DNA of 64,000 bases from Streptomyces sp. NBC_00299 (GCF_036173045.1 NZ_CP108040.1:158615-222614); one strand, 5' to 3'. Counted from the first letter of the stretch, positions 22,329 through 32,797 are shown. Notes: generated by a model not told the origin, from the letters alone. Numbers and translations: made by a program.

Positions 22329-24824
22329 TCAAACGATCTTGAGGTAGAAGAACAGGTCGAGGTCCGCGGCCCGTTGGGGATCGCGCTCGTACAGGGACAG
22401 ATCGCGATTGGCCGAGGTGCCTCCGACCCTCAGGTGCTCCGCGTTCAGGTACACCCGGTGGCCCGTATCGGGATCAGGGGCCCAGATGTGAGCGGATCGG
22501 ATCCGCAGGAGGCAGAGGACCGGCGGGACCGTCTCCGCGGGCTGCCATTGGACCTGCCCGACTTCGTCCAGGACGACCTTGTTGCCCCACTGGTGCTGCG
22601 GCGCACTGTCGAGGAACACCCCGGCCATCTCCGACGGCGTCCACTGCAATCTCGCGGTTCCCGTCGTCTGCGTCACCTTCACGGTCCCGTCCAGCCGCAC
22701 CCGGTGAAACCCGAAGGGGGCGGTGATGTTCGGGGTCAACAGGACGTCGGACTCCGAGGCCCGTGCCCAGTAGACCTTGTCGGGATCCGTCACCGGGTAG
22801 GGCAGCTCCAGGTGGACCTCGATCAGCGGGTCGAACGGCTTTGCAGCCGTCCACAACTTCATCTCGGGATCCGGCATGCTGATGCCCAGGGAGATCCCGT
22901 CCACGAAGGCGGTATGCGATACCTCGGTTCCGTTGCGGATGAGGCCTTGCTGAATCAGATTCCATACCCCTTCATGGTCGACCAGATCGATCGACTCGAG
23001 CCGCAGCGTCGGGGGCACCACGGGACCGCCCATGTTGGCGCACAGCACGTCGAGCGCCTCCTGCACCGTCTTGGATCCCTGGAGCAGTTCGCAGCCACCG
23101 GGCAGGTAGCTCGTGGCGGCGGCCGTCCGGAAGCCGGCCGTGAAGAGCAGCGGCGGGCCCTCGGGAGTGCCCGCCGGCGAGGTGAGCACCGCCTGCACGT
23201 GGTGGTCCTCGTCGGCACGGCTCGCGTCGACGGCCCACGGGACCTCGCACAGCCCGTTCTCGTCCGTCTCGCTCGTGAAGCTCTTCGCCCCGTCCACCGC
23301 GGAGCCCCCGACCTGGCTCGGAATGCCGCCCGCGGGCATGCTCCAGGTGACTACGGCCCTGGGGACTGGGACGCGCCCGCGCAGCACCGCGACCCGTAGC
23401 CTGCCGGGCAGGGTGACGAAGCCGCCGCCCGCCGGCTCCGGGACCTCCTGACAGTCGCCGCCCCGGTACAGCAGCGCGCGGTCGGTCAGGGTGGCGGCGT
23501 GCACCCGGCAGTCCCGGGCGGTCGTCGGGCCGGTCAGGGCGGCCAGCGGCGCGTACCGGATCTCCGGGCCGTGTGGCCGCTCGTGCCGGCCCTCCGGCCA
23601 GTCGACCGACCCGTCGGCCCGGGCGGCGAACGTCCAGTGGTCGCCGCGGCGGAAGACGTCGAGGCCGCCCCGGCCCAGGCGGACCGCCAGGCCGTCGCCC
23701 AGGTCGAGGGGCAGCGAGAGTTTCGGATCGTCGGGCGACGCCTGAGCGGCGGCGACCCCCTTGCCGTTCGGGAAGGCGTCCCACAGCCGCAGGAACCAGC
23801 CCGTCGTGTCGCTCTTGATCGATCCAGCGAGGGCCGTCGCGGCGGTCTCCAGTGTCACGACGGTGTCCGTGACCCGCGCGACCTGGAACAGCCGTTGCCA
23901 CTGGACCGCGTCGCGGGGGTCGACGTCGTCGTGCTCCGACACGAACTCGGCGTAGGCGCCGGCCGTGAACCAGTTGAGCGGATCGAGGGCCGGCGGCTCG
24001 ACGGTGACGGCAGTACCGTCGACCGTCACGACCCGGGCCAGGACCGACGCGTTGCGCCGCGACAGCTTGACCGTGAGGCCCTCCATGCCGAACCGCGGGC
24101 CGTCAGCGTCCGGCCAGTCGCTGTTCGGGACACCGCCGTGCACCTCGATCCGGTACAGCAGGTTCTCCGGCCGGGAGAACCCGCCCTGCGGGGTGAGCGA
24201 GCACGGATCGGACGACGGGGGTGCCTGGTCGGGGACCACCGTCAGGGTGCCGGTCGACGGCTGGACGAGTTTCTTCCAGTCCCCGTGTTCCGTGACCGTG
24301 GCGCAGTCGGGGCCCGTGCCCCAGCCCCCCTCGGGGACATAGGGGAACACTTGCCAGTCGACCAGGGCGCGTCCGGCCGCCTGGGCGTCACCGAGGGCCG
24401 GGTCGGCGTAGGCGGGCTCCTCGACGGAATCGACGTACCGGACGAGAGCCTTGAGCGCGAGGAGCACCGGGCCGGTCGTGGCGGTGCCGGTCCAGGGATG
24501 CGGCTGGTTGTCCACCAGGCAGTTCTCGGTCCTGTTCTCGACCAGCCAGCCGCCGAGGAAGCCGTGGCCCGTGCCGATCCCGCACGCGCCCGGCGCGGCC
24601 GCCGGTGTCACCGAGAAGGCACCCGACGGGGCCGGGACCACCAGGCGCCCGCCGGAGCCGAGCACGTCGCCGGTCTCCGTCTCGACCCGGTCGAGCAGGT
24701 GCCGGCCCTGCGCGTCGAGGTCGGCGTCCAGCAGCACCTGTCCCTGCCGGACGACGACCGAGCGCGGCTGCCGCTCGTCCTGTGCCCGGACCGTCAGGCG
24801 GGTGGCGTCGTTGCGGATGGTCAT
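22329..24824 (-). CDS. DUF6519-type contractile injection system protein (last gene of the operon)
   Basis: 831 residues. The N-terminus MTIRNDATRLTV...VVVRQGQVLLDADLDAQGRHLLDRVETE carries the QGxVLLDADxxxQ signature of DUF6519 proteins found in contractile injection and tail clusters. The middle is beta-rich with an Ig-like segment (RVPVPRAVVTWSMPAGGIPS, ENGLCEVPWAV), and the C-terminal domain is probably a surface or receptor-contacting beta structure. It overlaps the upstream gene by ATGA. Likely part of the baseplate periphery or a fibre-like element; the exact position is inferred. Confidence 0.75.
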   Translation of the reverse strand: MTIRNDATRLTVRAQDERQPRSVVVRQGQVLLDADLDAQGRHLLDRVETETGDVLGSGGRLVVPAPSGAFSVTPAAAPGACGIGTGHGFLGGWLVENRTENCLVDNQPHPWTGTATTGPVLLALKALVRYVDSVEEPAYADPALGDAQAAGRALVDWQVFPYVPEGGWGTGPDCATVTEHGDWKKLVQPSTGTLTVVPDQAPPSSDPCSLTPQGGFSRPENLLYRIEVHGGVPNSDWPDADGPRFGMEGLTVKLSRRNASVLARVVTVDGTAVTVEPPALDPLNWFTAGAYAEFVSEHDDVDPRDAVQWQRLFQVARVTDTVVTLETAATALAGSIKSDTTGWFLRLWDAFPNGKGVAAAQASPDDPKLSLPLDLGDGLAVRLGRGGLDVFRRGDHWTFAARADGSVDWPEGRHERPHGPEIRYAPLAALTGPTTARDCRVHAATLTDRALLYRGGDCQEVPEPAGGGFVTLPGRLRVAVLRGRVPVPRAVVTWSMPAGGIPSQVGGSAVDGAKSFTSETDENGLCEVPWAVDASRADEDHHVQAVLTSPAGTPEGPPLLFTAGFRTAAATSYLPGGCELLQGSKTVQEALDVLCANMGGPVVPPTLRLESIDLVDHEGVWNLIQQGLIRNGTEVSHTAFVDGISLGISMPDPEMKLWTAAKPFDPLIEVHLELPYPVTDPDKVYWARASESDVLLTPNITAPFGFHRVRLDGTVKVTQTTGTARLQWTPSEMAGVFLDSAPQHQWGNKVVLDEVGQVQWQPAETVPPVLCLLRIRSAHIWAPDPDTGHRVYLNAEHLRVGGTSANRDLSLYERDPQRAADLDLFFYLKIV

Positions 24825-27301
24825 GGTCTGTTCCTCCGGGCTGCGACAGCGCCGGAGCGCGTGTCGTCGATGACTCGGGCCGCCAGGGCGACCGGTAGGT
24901 ACTCGTCGAAGAGGGCCCGCATGTCGGCGACGGCGATCCCGAAGGCCGCACGGGCGAAGGCGCCCATCTCGACGTCGCCTTCGCCCCCCGAGCGGACGCT
25001 GTCGGGGCAGAGCGGATGCAGCATAGCCAGCGTCGGCTCGTCCGCGGCCGTGTCCAGGAAGAGGGGTTCGTTCGCGAACCGGACCACGTCGGCCTCGTCC
25101 GGCGACAACGGCCGGCCCGCGGCCTCCTCGGCCGCCGCCAGGGCGAGGGACGGCTGGCAGCGGAACTGGCGCGGCACCGCGGAGCCGTGCGGTACGAAGC
25201 TGTGGCGCACACAGCCGGTCTGGCGGCGCATGACCGTCACAGCCTCCGCGAACACGGCGTTCGTCGCGGCGAGGGAGCGTACGGACGACGCCCCGAGCAC
25301 GGTGACGTCGCGCAGCGCGACGTCGAGTCCCGGCGCGGCGAGCGCCGGGCCGGCCGCGCCGTCCGCCGTCACGACACTGTCGGTGACCAGCAGCTCGCCG
25401 CTCACCGCGGTGTCCGCGTCGCCGATCCGCAGGGGGCCGCAGACCGCGTGGTCCACGCCGATCCGGACGGCGGTGAGGTCGCCGTCCGCGCCCACGGCGA
25501 CGCCCCCCGGGGCACGCACCGTCACGTACCGCAGGTCGAGTTCGGACACCGCGTCCGCGCCGAGGCGCAGACCGCCGGTGAGTTCGAGCCCGTCGAGGAC
25601 GAGCCGGCCGGCCGGCGCACCGGCGTCCCCCGGCCCGCGCAGCACCCGCGCTGGCGCGTCCACCGTGCAGCGCCGTTCCCGCCGGACGACGAACCCGCGC
25701 AGGGTGGGGTCGGGGTCCGCGCCGGGCAACACCCTCGGCCGCCGCCACTGCGCGGCCACGACGTGCACCTCGGACGCGGGGGGCACCGTCACGTCGAGCG
25801 TGGCCGAGCCGGCAGGCGCGGCCTCCAGGTCGCAGCGGGCCAGGACGACGATGCTGCGGCGGCCCGCCCCCTGGGACGCGACCCCGGCGAGGGCGTCCGC
25901 GAGCGTGGCGACGGTACGGCTCGACGTCTCCGGCGAACCACCGGGCGCGGCGCTGGGATCGACGACCCAGACCAGATCCCTCGTCTCGCCGGTACTCCGC
26001 ACATCGAACGGCCGGTCCGGGGCGTTGCGGTCGTGGGCACCGGCTCCGACGGGCCGGCCGGCGGCCGTGGCACAGGCCACGCGCACCTCGGCGACGTCCG
26101 GCCCGGGCACCTCGGCCACGACGATCCGGCCGGTCACGGGATCGACGGCGCACGCGACGGGATGCGTACCGCTCCGGGGTGCCGGCGCCGTGACCCCGGG
26201 CTCGTACCACGTGTGCGTCACCCTGGGGGCGACCCGGGCGCCCGGAGGAGCTGGCGGGGACTCCAGGTCGACGATCCGGACCTCGGCCGGCGGGACGCGC
26301 CGGAAGGCCGTCTCGCCGTCCCGCCGGAGGAAGACCGTGAACGGTTCGTCGGCGCCGTCGAACCATGGGCGGCCGGGCAGCCGCGGCGGCCGCTTCTCCA
26401 GCGCAGCGGCGCGCAGTTCCGCGGTCTCCAGGTGCAGGGGCAGGCGGCTCAGCCGGCCGGGCAGGTCGGCCTCCTGGAGCCGGGAGCCGACGGCGCGCGC
26501 CCGGCGGTCCGGGTTGAACAGGCGCAGAACGGCGCCCGGTTGCTGGGCGAGCTGGAAGTGGCCCGGCGGCGCGGTCCCGCCGGCCGTCCACGGCCGAGCC
26601 CGCGGAACCCCCGCCATGTCCGCCGCCGGTACGGTGTCCCCCACGGGGGCGGGGAACCGCGCCACCGACGGCCGCAGCAGATGGACGCCGACGGCGGCCG
26701 GCGCGTGCCGTCCGGCGGGTCGGCCGGGAGACGCCCCGTTGACGCGCCGGACGTCGAGCAGGCGGGGCAGCCGGTCGAAGGCGCTCCCGGCCGACGACGC
26801 GGACCCGCCCGGGGTGAGCCCGGCGGTGGCCGGGCGCTCCGGACGCACGTCCAGCAGGTGCGCGCAGCGGGCCAGCCGCTGGTGGTATTCGACGGCGACC
26901 GCGGCCAGGCCGGTGACGTCGCCGGCCATCGCCTCGACGACCCGGGCCGTCCCTTTGCCCCGCCGGTAGCGGATGGTGTTGGCCACCAACGCGCGACGGC
27001 CGGTACCCGCCCCTCCTGGGACGGGCCGCATCGGAGGCGCGGCGACGAGGGCGGCGAGCGCGGCGAGCGCCGCCTCCCCGGCCGTCTCGACGAACAGCGC
27101 GTCGTACCACGCCTCGATCTCGGCGTCGATCTCGGCGCTCGCCAGTCCCAGCACCCCGCACAGCGCCCGCAGGGCCCCGGCCGCGGCGAGATCCGCCTGG
27201 CGCACATGGGCCGGCAGCAGGCCGTACAGGGCCTCGGCGACCGTCTCGACGCGGGTCTCCGGCAGATCGGCCCTGCCGCTCACCGTGGTCGGCACACTCA
27301 T
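24821..27301 (-). CDS. Tail protein I-like / beta-helix baseplate protein
   Basis: 826 residues, ATG overlapping the upstream stop (ATGA). The first about 150 residues (YGLLPAHVRQAD, LGLASAEIDAEIEAWYDALF, NTIRYRRGKGTARVVEAMAG) match the P2 gpI-like tail protein of contractile systems, which links wedge and fibre. The C-terminal half contains repeating short beta strands (LVLDGLELTGGLRLGADAVS, LDLRYVTVRAPGGVAVGADG, LLVTDSVVTADG), consistent with a right-handed beta-helix like that of tail spikes. Probably a baseplate-attached fibre or spike; target unknown. Confidence 0.7.
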   Translation of the reverse strand: MSVPTTVSGRADLPETRVETVAEALYGLLPAHVRQADLAAAGALRALCGVLGLASAEIDAEIEAWYDALFVETAGEAALAALAALVAAPPMRPVPGGAGTGRRALVANTIRYRRGKGTARVVEAMAGDVTGLAAVAVEYHQRLARCAHLLDVRPERPATAGLTPGGSASSAGSAFDRLPRLLDVRRVNGASPGRPAGRHAPAAVGVHLLRPSVARFPAPVGDTVPAADMAGVPRARPWTAGGTAPPGHFQLAQQPGAVLRLFNPDRRARAVGSRLQEADLPGRLSRLPLHLETAELRAAALEKRPPRLPGRPWFDGADEPFTVFLRRDGETAFRRVPPAEVRIVDLESPPAPPGARVAPRVTHTWYEPGVTAPAPRSGTHPVACAVDPVTGRIVVAEVPGPDVAEVRVACATAAGRPVGAGAHDRNAPDRPFDVRSTGETRDLVWVVDPSAAPGGSPETSSRTVATLADALAGVASQGAGRRSIVVLARCDLEAAPAGSATLDVTVPPASEVHVVAAQWRRPRVLPGADPDPTLRGFVVRRERRCTVDAPARVLRGPGDAGAPAGRLVLDGLELTGGLRLGADAVSELDLRYVTVRAPGGVAVGADGDLTAVRIGVDHAVCGPLRIGDADTAVSGELLVTDSVVTADGAAGPALAAPGLDVALRDVTVLGASSVRSLAATNAVFAEAVTVMRRQTGCVRHSFVPHGSAVPRQFRCQPSLALAAAEEAAGRPLSPDEADVVRFANEPLFLDTAADEPTLAMLHPLCPDSVRSGGEGDVEMGAFARAAFGIAVADMRALFDEYLPVALAARVIDDTRSGAVAARRNRP

Positions 27302-29889
27302 CCGGTCAACTCCGTGAACGTGATGTCGCCTCCGGCGACGGACAGCAGCCGCGCCGGTTCCAGCCGGGCCGGGCCGGGGCCCGGGCCGGTCACCATGACC
27401 GGGCCGGGGCAGGGCAGCCGCCCCTGGGCGTCCGGCGTGACGCCCGGCGCCGAGAAGCGGGTGAGGAGCACGGCCCTGACGCCGGGGACGCCCTGCGCCG
27501 TGGCGGTGATCTGCGAGCGGTGCACGGCGGTGCCGAACGGCCGGGCCGATCTGCCGAAGTCGCGGACGAGAGCGGCGCGGACCGCGGCCTCCACGCGGGG
27601 CCGGGGCAGGTCCGGGTCGGAGGCGAGGGCCAGTGCCAAGGTCATCGGCAGATCGACGAAGCCCGCGATGCGCAGGCGCGTCCCCGGCGGGGCAGCCGCG
27701 ACGAGCGCGGCGTGCAGACCGGCCACCAGGTCCGAGCCCGGCGCTGGTGGCGCGAGGGAAGTGGTGGCGACCGTGAGGCACACGAACCGCCGCAGCCCCG
27801 CGCGGAGTTCGACGGCCGATGCCTTGCCGACGCCCCGGTACGCTTGGGCGAACGCCTCGAAGTCCGTCAGGGACACCACCCGGTCCAGCGTCCGGACCGC
27901 CCTCGGTGCGGCGGTGCGCAGCTCCTCGATCGTCTCGGCGTCGCTGCCGCCCTCCGCGGCCAGGGGGTTGGTCACGGAGGCCACACCGGTCACCGGCGTG
28001 ACGATCTGCGTCAGCTGGCCGTCCGGGAGGTTCCCCGCCGACCCGCCGCCGACGCGGTAGAGGGCGACGACGTTGCCGGTCCCGCTGGGCAGCCGCCCGG
28101 CGAACCGCAGCTCGGACCCGCCGTCGGGCCGCTCGGTGACCTGGAACCGGTGGCTGTCGGGCCCTTCGCCGTACAGCGTGTCGGCGGGCTCGTAACGGCG
28201 GTCGTCGACCCGGGCCTCGATCGCCGGGGCGTACCCGCGGGGTCCCGGCGCGGCGACATGGGCGAGTGGCGACTGCCCGAGCGGGAAGCGCGGCAGGACG
28301 GCCGCCGGGTCGCCGGACCCCAAGGTCTCGGCGCCCGTGGCGGGCGTCAGCGCGTGCGAGGACGGCACGACGTTGCCGATCACGGTCAACGTGGCGTCCG
28401 TCCAGCGGCCTGCCAGGGCCGCGTCGAACACCACCAGCGTCGCCTGCCGTACCGGCGAGCCGCCGCTGTGGTGTTCCACCCGCAGGACCGTCGCCGCCTC
28501 GGTGACCGTCCTGCCGCCCGCTGTCCGCCCGGTGAGGATCACCTGCCGTCCGGGCGGCAAGGTCGGTTTCCCGGCGAGGTAGAACCGGTCGGGAAGGTTC
28601 TGCGGGGGGAAGCCCGGGTGCTGCGGTGGCGCGGGCTCGCCGCCGGGCCCCGGGTCGGTGACCGGCAGCACGCGCTCCTGGAGGTGTGCGAGGAGCGTCC
28701 CGCGGGCCGTCTCCCCATGGATGACCGTTTCGCGGACCTTAACGTTGAAGTCCTGGCACAGGTCGGGGTTGAGGGTGATCCGGGTGCACCGCGCGGAGAG
28801 CCCGAAGTCCGTCTGGGCGGTCTCCCGTACGGCGGAGACGCGCGCCACGCCGACCGGCGGGTCCGCGGAGGCGGCCTCCAGGACCACGACGCGGTCCGGC
28901 GCGGCCTGCGGATGCACGGTGTCGAGGTGGATGTTCCAGAGGCCGTCGTGGTCGGACAGGGCGCCCATGACGAAGTTCTTCCACTCGACGGGCAGTCTTT
29001 TCGACGGCAGCTCCTCGCCGTGCTCGATCCGTACCGCGTCCGGCATGAACGTGATGTCCGGCGCGGTAGCGCCGAACGCCTGGGCCCGCTGCCCGAGGAG
29101 GATCACCGTGCCCGGCCCCGAAGGCTCCGTCAGAACAGTGTCCACGGAAAGCAGTTGCCCCCCGGCGAGGGTGAGCACGGTACGGGCCGGTTCGGCGGAG
29201 GCGGCGACGTCCACGTCCGTGACCCGGGCCAGGAGCCAGGACGACGTCCCGTCCTCGTCGCTCCCCGCGTGGACAAGCACCCGGTCGCCGGCCCGGGCCC
29301 CCAGGGTGATGCCCTCGACCTCGACGCTCCTGGTCCCCTCCGATACCGGTGGCAGCGCGAACGCGCGCAGCGGCGGCAGCGCGTTCCACGCGCCGCGGGC
29401 CTCGACAGTGGCGTCCGTCTCGAAGGTCACGGGCAGCTCGCCCTGTTCGGGCACCGTGCCCACCCTGAGCCCCCGGGGGACCGTCACCACGTCCGGCGCG
29501 CCCGGGAGCGTGCCGACCCGGAACGCCAGCAGGGCCTCGGCGGCGATCGCCGGCCGCGGCACGTGCCCGAGCATGCCGGTCAGCCGGACCAGCGCGGCGC
29601 GGTCCTCGGTGCCGGGCAGCGTGGAGTCGACGGCGAGCCGGTGGAGCGTCCATCCCAGGACGTGGTGCGCGCCGGCCGCCGCGGCGAGCAGGGCGACGGC
29701 GGGATCGTCGGGCGACCGGCCGAGCGTGGCCAGTGGTCGGCCGCCGAGGGCCTGGGCCTGGGAGATCCGGTCGAGCAACCGCTCCAGGATCGCGCCGTAC
29801 CGGAAGCGGGCCGGATCGCCGGGCAGCCGGGCGGGAGTTCTCGCACGCGACGCCCATCCCACCCCGTCGCAGCCGCACGCGCAGCTCAT
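27298..29889 (-). CDS. Baseplate J-like protein (second wedge component, Afp12/Pvc12-type)
   Basis: 863 residues. It begins MSCACGCDGVGW with four cysteines, then helical and beta domains (YGAILERLLDRISQAQALGG, IAAEALLAFRVGTLPGAPDV). The C-terminal part has the baseplate-J signature (VSVTNPLAAEGGSDAETIEELRTAAPRAVRT variant, VSLTDFEAFAQAYRGVGKAS), the region that forms the gp6-like wedge ring. ATGA overlap with the upstream gene. It forms the baseplate wedge with the preceding protein. Confidence 0.85.
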   Translation of the reverse strand: MSCACGCDGVGWASRARTPARLPGDPARFRYGAILERLLDRISQAQALGGRPLATLGRSPDDPAVALLAAAAGAHHVLGWTLHRLAVDSTLPGTEDRAALVRLTGMLGHVPRPAIAAEALLAFRVGTLPGAPDVVTVPRGLRVGTVPEQGELPVTFETDATVEARGAWNALPPLRAFALPPVSEGTRSVEVEGITLGARAGDRVLVHAGSDEDGTSSWLLARVTDVDVAASAEPARTVLTLAGGQLLSVDTVLTEPSGPGTVILLGQRAQAFGATAPDITFMPDAVRIEHGEELPSKRLPVEWKNFVMGALSDHDGLWNIHLDTVHPQAAPDRVVVLEAASADPPVGVARVSAVRETAQTDFGLSARCTRITLNPDLCQDFNVKVRETVIHGETARGTLLAHLQERVLPVTDPGPGGEPAPPQHPGFPPQNLPDRFYLAGKPTLPPGRQVILTGRTAGGRTVTEAATVLRVEHHSGGSPVRQATLVVFDAALAGRWTDATLTVIGNVVPSSHALTPATGAETLGSGDPAAVLPRFPLGQSPLAHVAAPGPRGYAPAIEARVDDRRYEPADTLYGEGPDSHRFQVTERPDGGSELRFAGRLPSGTGNVVALYRVGGGSAGNLPDGQLTQIVTPVTGVASVTNPLAAEGGSDAETIEELRTAAPRAVRTLDRVVSLTDFEAFAQAYRGVGKASAVELRAGLRRFVCLTVATTSLAPPAPGSDLVAGLHAALVAAAPPGTRLRIAGFVDLPMTLALALASDPDLPRPRVEAAVRAALVRDFGRSARPFGTAVHRSQITATAQGVPGVRAVLLTRFSAPGVTPDAQGRLPCPGPVMVTGPGPGPARLEPARLLSVAGGDITFTELTG

Positions 29890-32426
29890 CGGCCACCTCC
29901 GACGCTGATCCGCAGCCGTCCGCGCTCCGGAAAGCTCGGATCGTCGTGCAGTTCGAGGACCTCGGCCGTCGCGGGTCGGATCACCCCGCGGCCCAGCTCG
30001 TCCTGGGCGAGGCGGTCGAAGCGCTGGAACACCAGGGGTTCGACGCTCCGCACTCCCGGGACGGCCATGACGGCGGCGAGGAGCGCCGACAGGAACAGGG
30101 GCGTGCCGAAGGTGAACCGGTCCGGATGGAAGAAACCCGGGCCACCACCGCTTCCTGTGGGCAACAGCGCCGCGCGGACCCGGCGCCCCACCTCGCCGCG
30201 CGGCACGTCCGGTGCCGCGCAGACCGCCAGGCCGATGTCGAGCGGGACGGCGAGGGTCCCGCGCACCGCCACGTCGAACCCGGCGAGCCGGAACGACTCC
30301 AGGTGCTCGAGCAGGCCCGCCCGGAAGGCGGCGTCGACATCCGCCCCGCCCCGGCGGTCGACGTGCACGAGCACCGTCTGCCAGGCACCGGTCCAGCGCG
30401 GGACGGCGACGGCGTCGGCCACGCCGGGGAAGCGGCGCGCCGCCTCGGCGTAGTCCGCCGGGGTCACGGCACGCTCCTGGCGGCGGAACGCCTGCGGGGC
30501 CACCGCCCGGACCGCGGCGTCGTCCTCGGGCGCCGCGCCTCCTGACGCCGCCACCGGATTGGTCACCGACACGACCGGTGTGCCGCCGTCCGTGGCGGCC
30601 AGGACGACGTGGCCTAGCGCGTCCGGACCGAGGTTGCCGACCTGTCCCGTGCCGAACCGCCCACCGACCGCGAGGGAGTCCCCCACCGCCGGCGCGAGGC
30701 CGTGGGTGCCGTCGCCGAACCGCAGGACCGGCCGCCCGTCCGGCCCGGTCTCGACGACGAAGTCCCGGGAGAACCGGCCGCTCGCCAGCAGGTCGCGCCG
30801 GACGGTCCACGTCGCGAACGAGTCGTGGAGCGCGATGGCCGGCATGCACCGGGCCTGATCGACCGTCAAGAGGGCGGAGGCCGACGGCTGTCCGGGATCG
30901 GCGGGAAGGTGCCGCTCGGTCCGGGCCAGCGGCCCGATGCCGCCGGTCACGGACGGGCGCCAGGCCGTCCCCGCCCGCGGGCCGGACGGTGAAAGCCGCG
31001 GGGCGAGCGCCTCGGCGGCCGACGGCGCCAGGCCGAGGTACGACGGCGGCGGCAGGGTGGCGCCGTGCTCGGCGAGCACGAGATTGCCCCGCGCCGCGGC
31101 GCAGACGACCCGCCGGCCCGGGCCGGACGGCCGCGGTACCTCGGCGGTGACCGGCAGGTCGAACGGCAGCGCGTCAGTCTCGTCCCACTCGACGTCCAGC
31201 AGGCGCGTGCCGGGCGCGAGGACGTCCTCGGTCGTCGTCACCCGGGTCAGCCGGACGACGTGACGGTGCCCCGGATCGGCGTCCTCGGCGCGCCCGGTGT
31301 CGGGGGCCGCGGTTTCGGCCAGGAGCAGGAAGTCGCCCGGGGCGAGCCGGTCGGTGGCCTCGCCGCCGTCCGGGAGGGGCACGGTGGCGCCCGTGCCGCC
31401 GTCCACGAGGGTCACCGCGGTCGCCCCGGCGGGCAGCGTGCACCGTTCGTCCCCCCAGGTGTGCAGGGCGATCTCGTTGCGCCATTTCCATAGCCGGAGG
31501 GGAGCGAGCGTCTCGAAGACGGCCGGCGCCGACGCCAGCGCCTCCGGATAGGCCGACGCCGTGACGACGGGGGGCAGCGCTGGCGAACGGGGCAGCACCG
31601 GGGTGCTCGCGCGCAGCTCGTAGCCGTCCCCTGCCGTGCCGGGCGGTTCGAGGGACACGGCGACGAAGGTGCGGGCGGAGGCGCCCTCGCCCGGCGTGTA
31701 GTCCAGCAGCCGGGCGTGGCGGGTCACCGACACGCGGGTGCGCGCGGTGTCCAGGAACGCCTCCGTCCCGACCCAGTCGATGGTGTAGCTCTGCTGGTCG
31801 GCGCGGTAGGCCAGGGCCTCGACGAGCGTCGTCGTCAGGTCGACCGGGTCGTCCTCGCGGAACCCCGGGACGAGCACCGCCATCCGGTCGAGCATCAGGC
31901 GCCGGAAGCCCCCCCAGTCACGGGTGCGGTAGTCGAAGCGCGGGTCCGGCGGCACGGCCGCCGCCGGCCCGCGGCCGCCGGGCGCGCAGTCGCCGTCGTC
32001 GAAGCAGTCCACGGCGAACGAGAGGTCGACCGCGGACAGCCGGGGGTCGATGAAGCCGGGCGGGACGTCCGCGCCCGGTCCGGCGACGATCGCGAGCCGG
32101 TACGTCGAGAAGTCGACTGGCTGGCCGCCGGGCACCGTGACCGTGTACCGCGACACCTGCGTCCCGCCCGGTGCCGCCAGCACCACGGGATCCACCCGCG
32201 GTGCCGGGAACCGCACCCCGCCGGTGAGGGCGATCTGGTCCCCGGTCAGCTCGGCCTGGGGCAGTGGGAGCGGCTTCACCAGGACGACGTCGATCAGCGT
32301 AGGCTGGTCGACCGTGCTGCCCCGGCGGACCTCCACGTAGTCGATCCCGGACATGTCCGCCCGCTCGGACCGGGCGAGCACGGCCCTCCGGCGTTCGTCG
32401 CGGCAGTGGTAGCGGGCACCGGTCAT
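29886..32426 (-). CDS. Baseplate J-like protein (first wedge component, Afp11/Pvc11-type)
   Basis: 846 residues, ATGA overlap with the upstream gp25-like gene. The N-terminal domain (DYVEVRRGSTVDQPTLIDVV) is followed by WGGFRRLMLDRMAVLVPGFR and LTTTLVEALAYRADQQSYTI, typical of the eCIS gp6 homologue. The C-terminal part has VTNPVAASGGAAPEDDAAVR and RAVTPADYAEAARRFPGVAD. It forms the inner wedge of the baseplate together with the 863-residue protein. Confidence 0.9.
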   Translation of the reverse strand: MTGARYHCRDERRRAVLARSERADMSGIDYVEVRRGSTVDQPTLIDVVLVKPLPLPQAELTGDQIALTGGVRFPAPRVDPVVLAAPGGTQVSRYTVTVPGGQPVDFSTYRLAIVAGPGADVPPGFIDPRLSAVDLSFAVDCFDDGDCAPGGRGPAAAVPPDPRFDYRTRDWGGFRRLMLDRMAVLVPGFREDDPVDLTTTLVEALAYRADQQSYTIDWVGTEAFLDTARTRVSVTRHARLLDYTPGEGASARTFVAVSLEPPGTAGDGYELRASTPVLPRSPALPPVVTASAYPEALASAPAVFETLAPLRLWKWRNEIALHTWGDERCTLPAGATAVTLVDGGTGATVPLPDGGEATDRLAPGDFLLLAETAAPDTGRAEDADPGHRHVVRLTRVTTTEDVLAPGTRLLDVEWDETDALPFDLPVTAEVPRPSGPGRRVVCAAARGNLVLAEHGATLPPPSYLGLAPSAAEALAPRLSPSGPRAGTAWRPSVTGGIGPLARTERHLPADPGQPSASALLTVDQARCMPAIALHDSFATWTVRRDLLASGRFSRDFVVETGPDGRPVLRFGDGTHGLAPAVGDSLAVGGRFGTGQVGNLGPDALGHVVLAATDGGTPVVSVTNPVAASGGAAPEDDAAVRAVAPQAFRRQERAVTPADYAEAARRFPGVADAVAVPRWTGAWQTVLVHVDRRGGADVDAAFRAGLLEHLESFRLAGFDVAVRGTLAVPLDIGLAVCAAPDVPRGEVGRRVRAALLPTGSGGGPGFFHPDRFTFGTPLFLSALLAAVMAVPGVRSVEPLVFQRFDRLAQDELGRGVIRPATAEVLELHDDPSFPERGRLRISVGGGR

Positions 32427-32797
32427 GCGCGGTCCTTCCGCAGCCGCACCTCGTCGGCCGATCCGCTCGAACGGACCTCGTAGGTGACGACGATCTCGAC
32501 CGCCCCGGAATCGTCGGTGGCCTCGACGGACACGTCCCGGACGGTGAGCACGTCGCCCAGCCACTGCTGGACCGTGGACTGCAGGGCGGCGCCGAGCGCG
32601 ACCGCGGTGGGACCGCTCTGCGGGCCGAATACCAACTGCTGTGCGGGGCTGCCGAGATCGGGCCGCATCACGCGTTCCCCCGGCAGGGTGAGCACGAGCA
32701 GTCCGAGCATCTGCCGCACGTGCGCGTCGCTGCCGTACGCCACCGTGGCGGAGCGGCCGAGCGAGGTGACGGCGAACGGGAAGGCGAGCCGGCTCAC
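32423..32797 (-). CDS. GPW/gp25-family baseplate wedge protein
   Basis: 124 residues, GTG start inside a GTGA overlap. It has the gp25 lysozyme-like fold pattern: FPFAVTSLGRSATVAYGSDA, HVRQMLGLLVLTLPGERVMRP, DLGSPAQQLVFGP, then beta strands ending VVTYEVR. In contractile systems gp25 is the core wedge component that connects sheath initiation and the J-like proteins. Order gp25, J, J is the canonical one. Confidence 0.9.
   Translation of the reverse strand: MSRLAFPFAVTSLGRSATVAYGSDAHVRQMLGLLVLTLPGERVMRPDLGSPAQQLVFGPQSGPTAVALGAALQSTVQQWLGDVLTVRDVSVEATDDSGAVEIVVTYEVRSSGSADEVRLRKDRA

Noticed and set aside
23499..26969. Very long plus-strand frames opposite the CIS genes (over 1000 codons)
   Set aside because: They are antisense shadows of strongly supported minus-strand baseplate genes; composition is Arg/Pro-rich with no domains or ribosome-binding sites, as expected from high-GC third-position bias.
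27520..30453. Plus-strand frame of nearly 1000 codons antisense to the J-like baseplate genes
   Set aside because: Shadow of minus-strand genes with clear family signatures and coupled starts; no recognisable protein features.
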